DNA from: Candidatus Heimdallarchaeota archaeon LC_3
GTDB lineage: Archaea > Asgardarchaeota > Heimdallarchaeia > Hodarchaeales > LC-3
Direction: 5' to 3'
Assembly: GCA_001940645.1 (NCBI GenBank)
Contig: MDVS01000021.1
Coordinates: forward strand, 1 to 25,083
Length of the DNA: 25,083 nt
Below are positions 8,045 through 15,389 of this stretch, piece after piece. Numbering within the stretch: the stretch's first letter is position 1; the number at the start of each line of letters is the position of its first letter. The notes under the pieces are model-generated. The model was not told the origin of the DNA. It made no database searches and saw nothing but the letters and a program-made list of their open reading frames with translations. The translations under genes were made by a program, and so were the position numbers.

Positions 8045-8650
8045 ATGGATGAGAATATTAAAGATCAAATGTGTCAAATCATGAAGGATCTTTATGAAGA
8101 AAAAATTTTAACAGATATAGGAGGAAATCTAAGTTTTAGAGAAGCTGATAACAATTTTTTATGGATAACACCTACTGAAAAACAAAAAAACTTAGTTGAA
8201 CCAGAAGATCTAATAAAAATGGACTTTAACGGAAATATTCTTCTTGATAAAAATCATAAAGGCCCATCTGTTGAAGCTCCGATGCATTCAGCAATTATGC
8301 AGGAAGATTCACATTTCAAATCAATTATTCACAGTCATCCACCATATGCAACAGCATACTCTTTGATCGCAAACCCACCAAAATTACCTCGCCTAACAGC
8401 TGAGTTATCTATTCTCATTCCTGAAATTGTAATTGTTCCTTATACAAAATCTGGAACAAAGGAATTAGGAAAGTTGGTAGCTACAGCTTTACAAATTTGC
8501 GGGATCGCAATTTTAGAAAATCATGGAGTAGTTGCAGTAGCAGAAAACTTTCAAAGGGCTGCTCAAAAAACTCGTGCTCTAGAAGAATATTTTCGATTAT
8601 ACTTAATTACGAAACGTTTTGGTTCAAAGATACGCCCATTTCAAGATTAG
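8045..8650 (+). CDS. Class II aldolase/adducin-family protein
   Basis: A 201-residue zinc-dependent sugar-phosphate lyase or epimerase of the fuculose-1-phosphate aldolase / ribulose-5-phosphate 4-epimerase / methylthioribulose-phosphate dehydratase fold. The key parts are all visible: GGNLSFR (26-32) and ITPT (41-44) for phosphate binding, Glu77 in SVEAPMHSAIM as acid/base, the metal ligands His96 and His98 in IHSHPPYATA, and the third metal ligand His160 in ENHGVVAV. The length is at the short end of the family. The ATG is preceded by GGTGA (8033-8037) with seven bases of spacing. It lies 36 bases after the glycosylase gene and may be co-transcribed, though the functions are unrelated. Which phosphorylated substrate it uses cannot be decided from sequence. 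Confidence 0.9.
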   Translation: MDENIKDQMCQIMKDLYEEKILTDIGGNLSFREADNNFLWITPTEKQKNLVEPEDLIKMDFNGNILLDKNHKGPSVEAPMHSAIMQEDSHFKSIIHSHPPYATAYSLIANPPKLPRLTAELSILIPEIVIVPYTKSGTKELGKLVATALQICGIAILENHGVVAVAENFQRAAQKTRALEEYFRLYLITKRFGSKIRPFQD

Positions 8651-8858
8651 TTCATTTAGATAAAATATTGAACTCCTCTCTTTGATACTATTATTTCGTT
8701 TATAATATGAATATTGTTACATAAATTAATTGTGTTTAAAAGGCTGTATTCAAAGGAATGTAGTAATAATTGAGAACAAACCTTTAGAACAAATTCATAA
8801 AAATCTCTAAATATAATACTTCATTGAATCGTAAACAAATTTTGTTTTAAATTAATCT

Positions 8859-8866
8859 CTATATAG
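8859..8866 (+). promoter_or_regulatory. Putative TATA box for the 8888 gene
   Basis: CTATATAG is centred about 25-26 bases before the TTG at 8888. That is the expected TATA-to-start-site distance if the transcript begins at the start codon, and no ribosome binding site is visible, so the message is probably leaderless. Confidence 0.45.
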
Positions 8867-8887
8867 AATTTTAGTTGTGAAAAAGTC

Positions 8888-10381
8888 TTGATAATTGAAG
8901 TAATCATTTTACGTAATGGATTACATGCTTTTCATAGAATTTATTCAGATATAAGCATAGAAAACATCAACATCACCGGAGGACTTTTTCAAGCTATTTA
9001 TTCATTTTCACAAGTATACGCTGAAGACGAATTGCGATCAATTAATATGAAACAGTTTATTTATCATTTTAAAGCCCATAAGGGTTTCATATTTATTCTA
9101 AAACAACTCTCAGACCCAGATTTTTCAACTGAGGTTATACGATACCTATTAGATCAATTAGGATTAAGTTTTTTTAAAAATTATCCTGATGCAGAAGAAT
9201 GGGATGGAATATCTAAACAAAAGTTTGATGATTTTACTTTAGTATGTGATGAGATTTTAGATCGAAGGCCGTTAAGAAGAGGAGTTCCATTTTTATTCAA
9301 AGTGCTACTGAAACCGTTTTTGATGCTTCCTATTAGTCAAGTAGTATCAATAACTAGTGAAAATCAAAATTTATACAATTATATTATTTATCATTTTCAT
9401 AGATATTCAGAGCTATTAGGATATAAGAATCTAGTAAAACTTGTCGAAAATCCTTTTATGTTATATCTAAAAATTCCTCAAAATTTAGTGTATGCGTATC
9501 CTTTTCTCAATACAACTAAGAAAGATAATTTTGTATATTTGTTATGTTTTGTAACTGAAAATAAAAACTGGTTTGCTTTTTATCAAGTGAATTCATTGAT
9601 AAATAAAAAGGTTGGATACATTCTACCAATATTAGAAGATTATTTAAAAAAAATTGAAAAAAATCCTACAATTGATTCTTTACAAGTTCAAAAACCTAAA
9701 ATACAAGAATTAGTTAATAATTGGGCCAATTTAAACCAATATGTTGGAGCTTTACAAGCAAATCTCTTTGAAGAATTCATAAAATATGGTACCATTAAAA
9801 AAACATTAACGGAAGAAGAAGTAAGATCTCAATTATTAATTATTTTCACAAAGTTTCCCAAAGATATTGACAAATTAATTTTTGCTCTGTTAACACAACA
9901 AAAAATTTTGTTTGTGTCATTGGAAAAAGAAAAATTAAAATCAACAATCAATGCTTTACTAACATTTTATCCTCAACCTGCTGTAAATTTGTGGGCAGAA
10001 AAACCAAGCGATGGTCTGATTGTTGGAACTGATCCAAAATTAGTTTCCGAATACGATCATAAAAATATATTAATAGTTGATATGGAAAATGACAAAATTT
10101 TTGGTGGAGAAAAGAATGAATATTGTGAAAATTTGCTGATAGATACTACGAAGTTGATTAGAGATTTATCTGTGACAGAAGCTAGAAGATTCTTTTTAGG
10201 AAAAATATCTAGCATCTTTAATATTCTTACTTCCTTGCTTGAAGTGTCCATTCTAGAGGATAATGAGAAACAGTTTAGGGTTATACTCAAAGTTTGTCCA
10301 AAAGCTGTAATTCATTTAATTACAAAGATGAGTAAGGACATTCATCCTATTTTATCAAAAAGAATAGATAAGTTTAATTAA
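8888..10381 (+). CDS. Longin/DENN-like protein (candidate small-GTPase regulator)
   Basis: A 497-residue soluble protein that I read as longin-like at the N-terminus and DENN-like at the C-terminus. Residues 1-120 have the alternating beta-beta-helix-beta-beta-helix pattern of Asgard longin proteins (IIEVIILRNG, HAFHRIYS, GGLFQAIYSFSQVY, then SINMKQFIYHF and GFIFILKQL). Residues ~195-262 (FVYLLCF, then NWFAFYQVNSLI) resemble the end of uDENN. Residues ~318-406 match the cDENN order: ALLTQQKILFVS (333-344), LLTFYPQ (357-363), DGLIVGTDPKLVSE (375-388), KNILIVDMENDKI (392-404). A helical tail (410-497) could stand for dDENN. In eukaryotes DENN proteins regulate Rab, Arf or Rag GTPases. That role here is inference; no GTPase gene is in the window. 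The stretch between YP and GLIVG is about ten residues shorter than in eukaryotic DENN. The TTG start is the only good one after the upstream stop. Confidence 0.5.
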   Translation: MIIEVIILRNGLHAFHRIYSDISIENINITGGLFQAIYSFSQVYAEDELRSINMKQFIYHFKAHKGFIFILKQLSDPDFSTEVIRYLLDQLGLSFFKNYPDAEEWDGISKQKFDDFTLVCDEILDRRPLRRGVPFLFKVLLKPFLMLPISQVVSITSENQNLYNYIIYHFHRYSELLGYKNLVKLVENPFMLYLKIPQNLVYAYPFLNTTKKDNFVYLLCFVTENKNWFAFYQVNSLINKKVGYILPILEDYLKKIEKNPTIDSLQVQKPKIQELVNNWANLNQYVGALQANLFEEFIKYGTIKKTLTEEEVRSQLLIIFTKFPKDIDKLIFALLTQQKILFVSLEKEKLKSTINALLTFYPQPAVNLWAEKPSDGLIVGTDPKLVSEYDHKNILIVDMENDKIFGGEKNEYCENLLIDTTKLIRDLSVTEARRFFLGKISSIFNILTSLLEVSILEDNEKQFRVILKVCPKAVIHLITKMSKDIHPILSKRIDKFN

Positions 10382-10403
10382 ATCAATAATTAACAGCATT
10401 TTT

Positions 10404-11096
10404 TTATTTGATCATAAATTCAACGGCAGATAATGCATGTATTTGAGTTGTATCAAATACTGGGATTTGAACATCTTCCTGTTTGATTAGTAAAGGGATC
10501 TCAGTACAACCTAATATTATGCCTTCAGCTCCATCAATAGCTAAAGAATTAATTATTTCAATATAATTATTTTTAGAAGATGTTTCGATCTTTCCTAATA
10601 TAAGTTCATTATATATTATATCATTTACTATCTTCTTTTTATCTTTGCTAGGAGTGATGACTTCGATATTATATTCAGATTGTAAGAAATCTCTATATAA
10701 TGGACTATCCATTGTATAAATTGTTCCTAACAAACCAACTTTTTTAATCCCTTTTTCCTTTATTTTCTTACCTGTTTCTTCAACAATATGAATAATTGGT
10801 ACATTGAGTGCTTTTTTCATATCTTCTGCAACAATATGCATTGTATTCGTACAAATCAATATTCCTTCAGCACCTATTGACTCTAGATCAACAGCTGCGT
10901 TTGTTAATAAAGATGATAATTCATCCCATTTTCCTGCATGTTGTAATTTGCCAATTTCACCAAAATCAACAGAGTAAAGGATTAATTTAGCGGAGGTTAA
11001 TCCACTCAATCTAATTTTAATCTCTTGATTGATGATCCTATAGTATTCTGCACTAGATTCCCAGCTCATGCCTCCTAACAATCCAATTACCTTCAT
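10404..11096 (-). CDS. Aspartate/glutamate racemase family protein
   Basis: A 230-residue cofactor-independent amino-acid racemase, starting at the ATG at 11096. The TTG at 11108 would add four residues, but family members begin with MKxIGLxGGMSWESS as here. Both catalytic cysteines are present: Cys82 in LICTNTMH and Cys197 in LGCTEIP, placed as in the aspartate racemase family. GGMSWESSAEYYRIIN at the N-terminus is the family's phosphate/carboxylate-binding loop. The length is normal. The reaction is probably L-Asp to D-Asp, but glutamate or another acidic amino acid is possible. It lies on the minus strand, tail to tail with the DENN-like gene (22 bases between stops), and appears to be a single gene. 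Confidence 0.9.
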   Translation of the reverse strand: MKVIGLLGGMSWESSAEYYRIINQEIKIRLSGLTSAKLILYSVDFGEIGKLQHAGKWDELSSLLTNAAVDLESIGAEGILICTNTMHIVAEDMKKALNVPIIHIVEETGKKIKEKGIKKVGLLGTIYTMDSPLYRDFLQSEYNIEVITPSKDKKKIVNDIIYNELILGKIETSSKNNYIEIINSLAIDGAEGIILGCTEIPLLIKQEDVQIPVFDTTQIHALSAVEFMIK

Positions 11097-11160
11097 TTTA
11101 ATTACCAATTAATTTTTTTCCGTTTATATTATTTTACGAAGTGTTATCAGTTAAAAATCC

Positions 11161-11520
11161 TTAAATTGCGAACTTGAAAATGGTGTTAAGAAAACTTAGT
11201 AACTTTGTATTATTTGATAATGAAACTAGCACATCATTAACAAATTGTGCAGATTGAGCTTTTGGACTTTCAAGGTTATTTTTAATTTTGAGTTCATTCC
11301 AAAATAAGTCAAAAGAAACTAAGTCTGAAATTTTTTCATTAATAAATTATTTTTGGTATGTTGAATAATAATTAATTCACATATATTTTTATCTATAAAT
11401 TTTTTATTAAATAAAGTGAGGTAATAAATAAAGAAATATGAGCTTTCTAAATCTTTAAGTGGTAAAATCTATGCATAATGAACATTAAAGGTAAATATTG
11501 ATAAGTTTTTTTACATAAGA
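11161..11520 (-). pseudogene. Possible frameshifted gene remnant
   Basis: The C-terminal part, 11346 down to the TAA at 11161, is open for 61 codons without any ATG, GTG or TTG near its start (NEKISDLVSFDLFWNELK, then AQFVNDVLVSLSNN, ending FLNTIFKFAI). Just upstream a second frame is open (LKDLESSYFFIYYLTLFNKK, then FIDKNICELIIIQHTKNN) and runs into a TAG a few bases past the junction. Upstream of that a third frame gives YLPLMFIMHRFYHLK, joining at the same Leu-Lys. The three pieces make one plausible protein of about 120 residues if two frameshifts are allowed. Chance open frames this long are uncommon in AT-rich DNA but not excluded. The RFYHLK...SSYFFIYYL pattern faintly recalls the longin strands of the 11640 gene, too weakly to claim. 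Confidence 0.35.
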
Positions 11521-11609
11521 TTTCTTATCTCTATTTAATATAATCTATGCAAAACATTCCTTGTTTAAATACCATCTACAAAAAATCACATGTAATAAAG
11601 AAAAACTCT

Positions 11610-11618
11610 ATTTATATG
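11610..11618 (+). promoter_or_regulatory. Putative TATA box for the 11640 gene
   Basis: ATTTATATG is centred about 26 bases before the ATG at 11640, which itself has no ribosome binding site. The layout suggests a leaderless transcript, as for the 8888 gene. Confidence 0.45.
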
Positions 11619-11639
11619 AATTTCATAGCTGAATAATTT

Positions 11640-12644
11640 ATGCCTAAAAAGACTTATACAATATTTAACCAAATTGGTCTGTTATCACTCTATATTATTG
11701 ATGATAGTGGTCTTCCATTAATAGTTGAGAATTATGACCAAAAACCTTCGTCTGAAGAAGATAACATTATAATTACAAGCTTTTCTAGTGCAATAAGCGT
11801 TTTTGCTCAAAACATGCTGACTTCTTTCATTTCAGATATCGGTATTTTTTCTAAAAGGCTATTTTTTAAACATCAATCCGGTTTCATTTATTTATTAGTT
11901 TTTGATGTAGATATCATACATAAACTAACGCTCCATCAGTTACATGATTTAATAACAATAGCGATATGGCATTTAGATGTAAAATTTAAAGATTTTTATG
12001 AAGAAATGTCTAAAAAAACAAAACGATATGCTCTGCCATCTGAAATTCAAAATAATGCAACTTTTGTTGAAACTCTACTTGAAAAAGGATGTAGAGACTG
12101 GTTAGAAATTCATAAAGATAATTTGAAGATTGAAGAAACCATTAGTGATTCATATTTTGATGAAAACACATTAGACTCATATGTAAAAAAGTTAGGAATC
12201 AACGCTATTTATTTGCTTGATAAAAATAATAAACCCAAATTCAATAGGATTTATGACCCCAATTCACCACTTATAACCAATGATGACGTAATGCCTTCAT
12301 TGTTAACTGCAATTGGTACATTTACACGTGCATTATTAGTATCTTATGTTTCAGATGTCGGAATGTTTGACCAGAGGATATTTCTAAAGTATAAAAAACC
12401 TTTTACATTCGTTTTAATCGTTGACGATTTGAAGTTCTTAACTGAGTCAAGAAAAAACGAAGAAAAAATATTTAATCTTCTTTTCAATAATCTCACATCT
12501 GAATTCAAACCAAAAAGAGGTAGGCCGAGAAAGAGGAGAGGAAGCAGAAGGATAATATCGACGAATTCTGCATTTACCAAGCTAGTAGATGGAATAATAA
12601 CGAAAACATGTCAAGAATTTGAAGATATTTTAGCAGATAATTGA
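11640..12644 (+). CDS. Double longin-like protein with AT-hook-like basic patch
   Basis: A 334-residue soluble protein made of two copies of a longin-like unit, about 9-120 and 182-334. The duplication is clear at 60-89 and 233-262: LTSFISDIGIFSKRLFF against LVSYVSDVGMFDQRIFL, with 12 of 30 positions identical by eye and the rest mostly conservative. Each unit has a beta hairpin (LLSLYIIDDSGLPLIVE; AIYLLDKNNKPKFNRIY), a central helix (SFSSAISVFAQ; SLLTAIGTFTR) and two further strands, as in Asgard longin and eukaryotic trafficking longins. In the second copy, PKRGRPRKRRGSRR (291-304) is inserted before the last helix; RGRP flanked by basic residues is an AT-hook motif, which in other proteins binds the minor groove of AT-rich DNA. 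Whether it binds DNA, RNA or acidic membrane here is unknown. The gene ends six bases from the convergent membrane-protein gene. Confidence 0.6.
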   Translation: MPKKTYTIFNQIGLLSLYIIDDSGLPLIVENYDQKPSSEEDNIIITSFSSAISVFAQNMLTSFISDIGIFSKRLFFKHQSGFIYLLVFDVDIIHKLTLHQLHDLITIAIWHLDVKFKDFYEEMSKKTKRYALPSEIQNNATFVETLLEKGCRDWLEIHKDNLKIEETISDSYFDENTLDSYVKKLGINAIYLLDKNNKPKFNRIYDPNSPLITNDDVMPSLLTAIGTFTRALLVSYVSDVGMFDQRIFLKYKKPFTFVLIVDDLKFLTESRKNEEKIFNLLFNNLTSEFKPKRGRPRKRRGSRRIISTNSAFTKLVDGIITKTCQEFEDILADN

Positions 12645-12650
12645 AAAAAA

Positions 12651-14564
12651 TTAAGATTTATTTGAATATTCTGTGTTAGAACCGTTGTTTATACCGTTTT
12701 CTAATATACTTTCCATGTTATCAGATTCAATACTACTTTTTTTTATTTCTTCAACTAACTCACTTTTGAATAATTTCTTTTTTATGTAATTCATTAAATA
12801 TTTCAAACCAATGTACAATGCTATTAACAATCCAATGTAGAAAGCTCCTGCTTCTAAATTTTCAAAAACTTTTGAAGCCCAAGGAAGTAAATTTCCTTTT
12901 GTTGCAAAAGCAAAAGGCATAAAAGAGGTTTGCCCTGTATCTGAACTAAAAGCTTCAGTGATATCTTGTAATATTTGAGTTGTTATAAGTACAAAAGCTG
13001 AACTAATCAAAAGAAAAAATATTTGTGTATCATGTTTTAATCGTTCAATAACTATTGATACACTTAGAAATTTGAATGAACTTATTAATATTACAAATAA
13101 GGGGATCAGTAAAATAGCCAACGGGACTAAAAATTCACTATAAGATATTATTTCATTTACAAATTGAAATAAATAGGAAATTATAGGCAGATAAGGAATA
13201 TCAGGAAGAACAATGGTAATAAATTCTTCTTTAACAAAATCATACAGAGAAAGGAATTTATCCCAAATAAGACTCATCCAAACTGATAACATAAGGATAC
13301 GTGAAGTTATAACTATTAATTTAGGTGCTGATGATGATGCAACTTTTCCTGTCCTTGCTATACTAACTCCTTTCGTCAATGATTTAACAATAGCTAAAAT
13401 TGAATATCCTTCAGCTAATCCAATAATAATTGCGCTGATTCCTACTATTATTACAAAATCAAGTTGTAAAATTCGATATATTGTATGATCAAAAGGTGTA
13501 AAATTGAAAGTTATTGTTTTAACAACTATATCCAAATAATCAGAAAAACTAAGAGAATCAAAGTTTATCTCTTTATTATTAAGGTCACTCTGTAATAAAT
13601 GATCATGTATAGTATCTGTTATTGATTTAGAAAAAAATATTTTAATTAAATCCCAAATGGACCATAATATTCCAGGTAATAAATAAAATAATCCAATTAT
13701 AGGAAAGATAAGTTTAAAATTTGCATAAGATAACCATGCTGTGAATTTAACTGTTCTAAAAATAATTAAAAATAATGTGTATAACCACCAAAGTGCTAAC
13801 CCTAAAATCCATAAAAATACAAAAATAAATAATAATGTATTTTCAGATACACTGATTAAAAGAAATACAAGAAAAATTTCAATAACAGGTGTGAAAATAA
13901 AAAGAACAAATTTTAATAATTGAACAATTACCGATTTGTTATTCTCGTCTTTGTGCTCTCTTTCAAAAAGTTCTGTTCTTCCATATCTTGTTAGTATCGA
14001 AATAAACATTATAATTGGAAACACTATCATAAAGATGTAAAATCCAAAAAACCACATACTTCTTATTTGAGCATAGGCTAATCTATTTGTATCTGCTCCT
14101 ATTCCAGGCATACTCATTCCAAGGACATTATCCAAATACCAAACAAGATCTACAGGACCGGTGACTAAATATATATTCACTAAAGAAGAATCTAATAATA
14201 GATAAACAGCTGAAATGAAGGCAATAACTAAAAAGAATACTAATATCGATCTCCAAGATCGGTAAGAATCAATTCCGAATTCCTCTTTATTATCAATAAA
14301 GATAAATTTTGTGAAAATGAATAAAACAAATAAAAAAAGTGTAGATGAAGTTATAATAAGCAAAAGGTATGTTGAATTATCGAAGCCGATTATGCTTTCC
14401 GGGTTTAACTCATTTCTATCTGGAGTAATATTATTAGATAATTGTATAATAAATAATACCATTGATATAATAATAATGATACCAACTATTTTCATAAGTT
14501 GTTTTTTAACAAATTCTTTCCAAGGAATTTGTCTAACTTTGGTCGTTATTCCCAATAAAATCAC
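12651..14564 (-). CDS. Polytopic membrane protein of unknown family
   Basis: A 637-residue integral membrane protein with about 11-12 hydrophobic segments, at roughly 25-41, 66-90, 106-124, 170-192, 214-237, 243-268, 285-303, 368-390, 415-433, 477-500, 513-533 and 574-590. I see no ATP-binding, transporter or enzyme motif that I recognise. A polar segment at about 306-360 splits it into two halves. A short small-residue-rich piece (SLTKGVSIARTGKVASSSAP, 395-414) stands out between segments eight and nine and could be a loop with a conserved function. The C-terminus (about 600-637) is a charged, Ser/Asn/Glu-rich cytosolic tail. The start is uncertain: GTG at 14564 has no ribosome binding site, and a later TTG at 14555 is possible. 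It shares the 14565-14729 region with the divergent hydrolase gene. Confidence 0.65.
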   Translation of the reverse strand: MILLGITTKVRQIPWKEFVKKQLMKIVGIIIIISMVLFIIQLSNNITPDRNELNPESIIGFDNSTYLLLIITSSTLFLFVLFIFTKFIFIDNKEEFGIDSYRSWRSILVFFLVIAFISAVYLLLDSSLVNIYLVTGPVDLVWYLDNVLGMSMPGIGADTNRLAYAQIRSMWFFGFYIFMIVFPIIMFISILTRYGRTELFEREHKDENNKSVIVQLLKFVLFIFTPVIEIFLVFLLISVSENTLLFIFVFLWILGLALWWLYTLFLIIFRTVKFTAWLSYANFKLIFPIIGLFYLLPGILWSIWDLIKIFFSKSITDTIHDHLLQSDLNNKEINFDSLSFSDYLDIVVKTITFNFTPFDHTIYRILQLDFVIIVGISAIIIGLAEGYSILAIVKSLTKGVSIARTGKVASSSAPKLIVITSRILMLSVWMSLIWDKFLSLYDFVKEEFITIVLPDIPYLPIISYLFQFVNEIISYSEFLVPLAILLIPLFVILISSFKFLSVSIVIERLKHDTQIFFLLISSAFVLITTQILQDITEAFSSDTGQTSFMPFAFATKGNLLPWASKVFENLEAGAFYIGLLIALYIGLKYLMNYIKKKLFKSELVEEIKKSSIESDNMESILENGINNGSNTEYSNKS

Positions 14565-14717
14565 TGTGATTATTTATGTAAGAAAACTTTGATTAGAAGG
14601 ATTTAATCAACAAATTTATTTATTTATTATTATAAATTCAATCCAAGCTTTTAATAAAAATTGATAAAGCTATTGATGATTCCCATTGTATCGGTTTAGA
14701 TAAGCAATCTCTGAAAT

Positions 14718-14722
14718 GGTGA
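14718..14722 (+). promoter_or_regulatory. GGTGA ribosome binding site of the MBL hydrolase gene
   Basis: GGTGA lies seven bases before the ATG at 14730 and fits the UCACC of archaeal 16S rRNA ends. The same pentamer precedes the genes starting at 3678 (minus) and 8045, so it seems to be the preferred form in this genome. Confidence 0.6.
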
Positions 14723-14729
14723 TAAATTT

Positions 14730-15374
14730 ATGGAAAAAATTGGACAAGATGCCTATTCATTAGATGTGAATGCCCATTGTGCATTATTAGTTTCTGGTCG
14801 ATTATTACTAGTTGATACTGGTACAAGTAGTGACGGAAAAGATCTTATTAAAGAAATAAAGTCTTGTGGATATCGAATAGATGATATAGAATATATTATA
14901 TTAACCCATACACATCCAGACCATGTTGGTGGATTGGATACGATGAAAAGTCTTACTAACGCTCGTATTGCTAGTCATGAAATTGAAGCTCCATTCATTT
15001 CTAAAGAAGTAGTGTATGAAGGACCTCCTGGTAAAGAAGCTCAAAGACATAAAGGAACTCATGTTAATGACCTATTAAAAGATGGGGATATTTATCAAGG
15101 ATTATTAGTTATTCACACCCCAGGACATACGCTGGGACATATTTCATTATTAGATCGTGAAAGTGGTTTGTTATTAGCTGGCGATAGTTTTAGAACAGAA
15201 GAAGGTGAATGTCTTACTATGCCTGATATGTATAACATTGATCCTCATCAGCATAAACTATCAATGAAAAAACTTTCTGAATATGATTTTAGCAAAACAA
15301 TCGTAGGTCATGGAAATCCAATTCATAATAAAGCAAAAGAATTACTAACGAAAGCTTCTGCTGATTTCAAGTGA
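14730..15374 (+). CDS. MBL-fold metallo-hydrolase (glyoxalase II-like)
   Basis: A 214-residue soluble hydrolase with the complete two-metal site of the metallo-beta-lactamase fold: His60, His62, Asp64 and His65 in THTHPDHVGG, His133 in HTPGHTLGH, Asp152 in LAGDS and His194 in VGHGNP. LLVDTGT at 26-32 is the typical strand before the metal site. It has no extra domain such as a rhodanese, flavodoxin or RNA-binding part. The size and layout fit glyoxalase II-like thioester hydrolases, but the family includes lactonases and others, so the substrate is open. It starts at ATG after GGTGA with good spacing. It is divergent from the membrane protein gene and convergent with the TPR gene (15 bases between stops). 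Confidence 0.93.
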   Translation: MEKIGQDAYSLDVNAHCALLVSGRLLLVDTGTSSDGKDLIKEIKSCGYRIDDIEYIILTHTHPDHVGGLDTMKSLTNARIASHEIEAPFISKEVVYEGPPGKEAQRHKGTHVNDLLKDGDIYQGLLVIHTPGHTLGHISLLDRESGLLLAGDSFRTEEGECLTMPDMYNIDPHQHKLSMKKLSEYDFSKTIVGHGNPIHNKAKELLTKASADFK

Positions 15375-15389
15375 AAAATTATATTGAAA

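Larger units (their letters stand above)
11109..11639. other. 531-base gene-free stretch, probably holding a decayed gene and the next promoter
   Basis: No intact gene of useful length is present on either strand. The minus strand between about 11161 and 11520 reads as protein-like segments in changing frames (see the separate entry). The right end holds the TATA-like box of the 11640 gene. I see no tRNA, hairpin array or repeat. Confidence 0.5.

Noticed and set aside
8497..8685. 62-codon ORF overlapping the end of the class II aldolase gene in another frame
   Set aside because: Ser/Lys-rich low-complexity translation with no motif, inside a confidently assigned gene.
429..11474. Exact 13-base repeat GTAAAATCTATGC at 429-441 (just after the transposase) and 11462-11474
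   Set aside because: In 25 kb of AT-rich sequence many chance 13-base matches are expected, and the flanks differ at once; not evidence of an element end.
13213..13488. 91-codon plus-strand ORF inside the polytopic membrane protein gene
   Set aside because: Opposite-strand shadow of hydrophobic coding sequence, without a start region or recognisable features.
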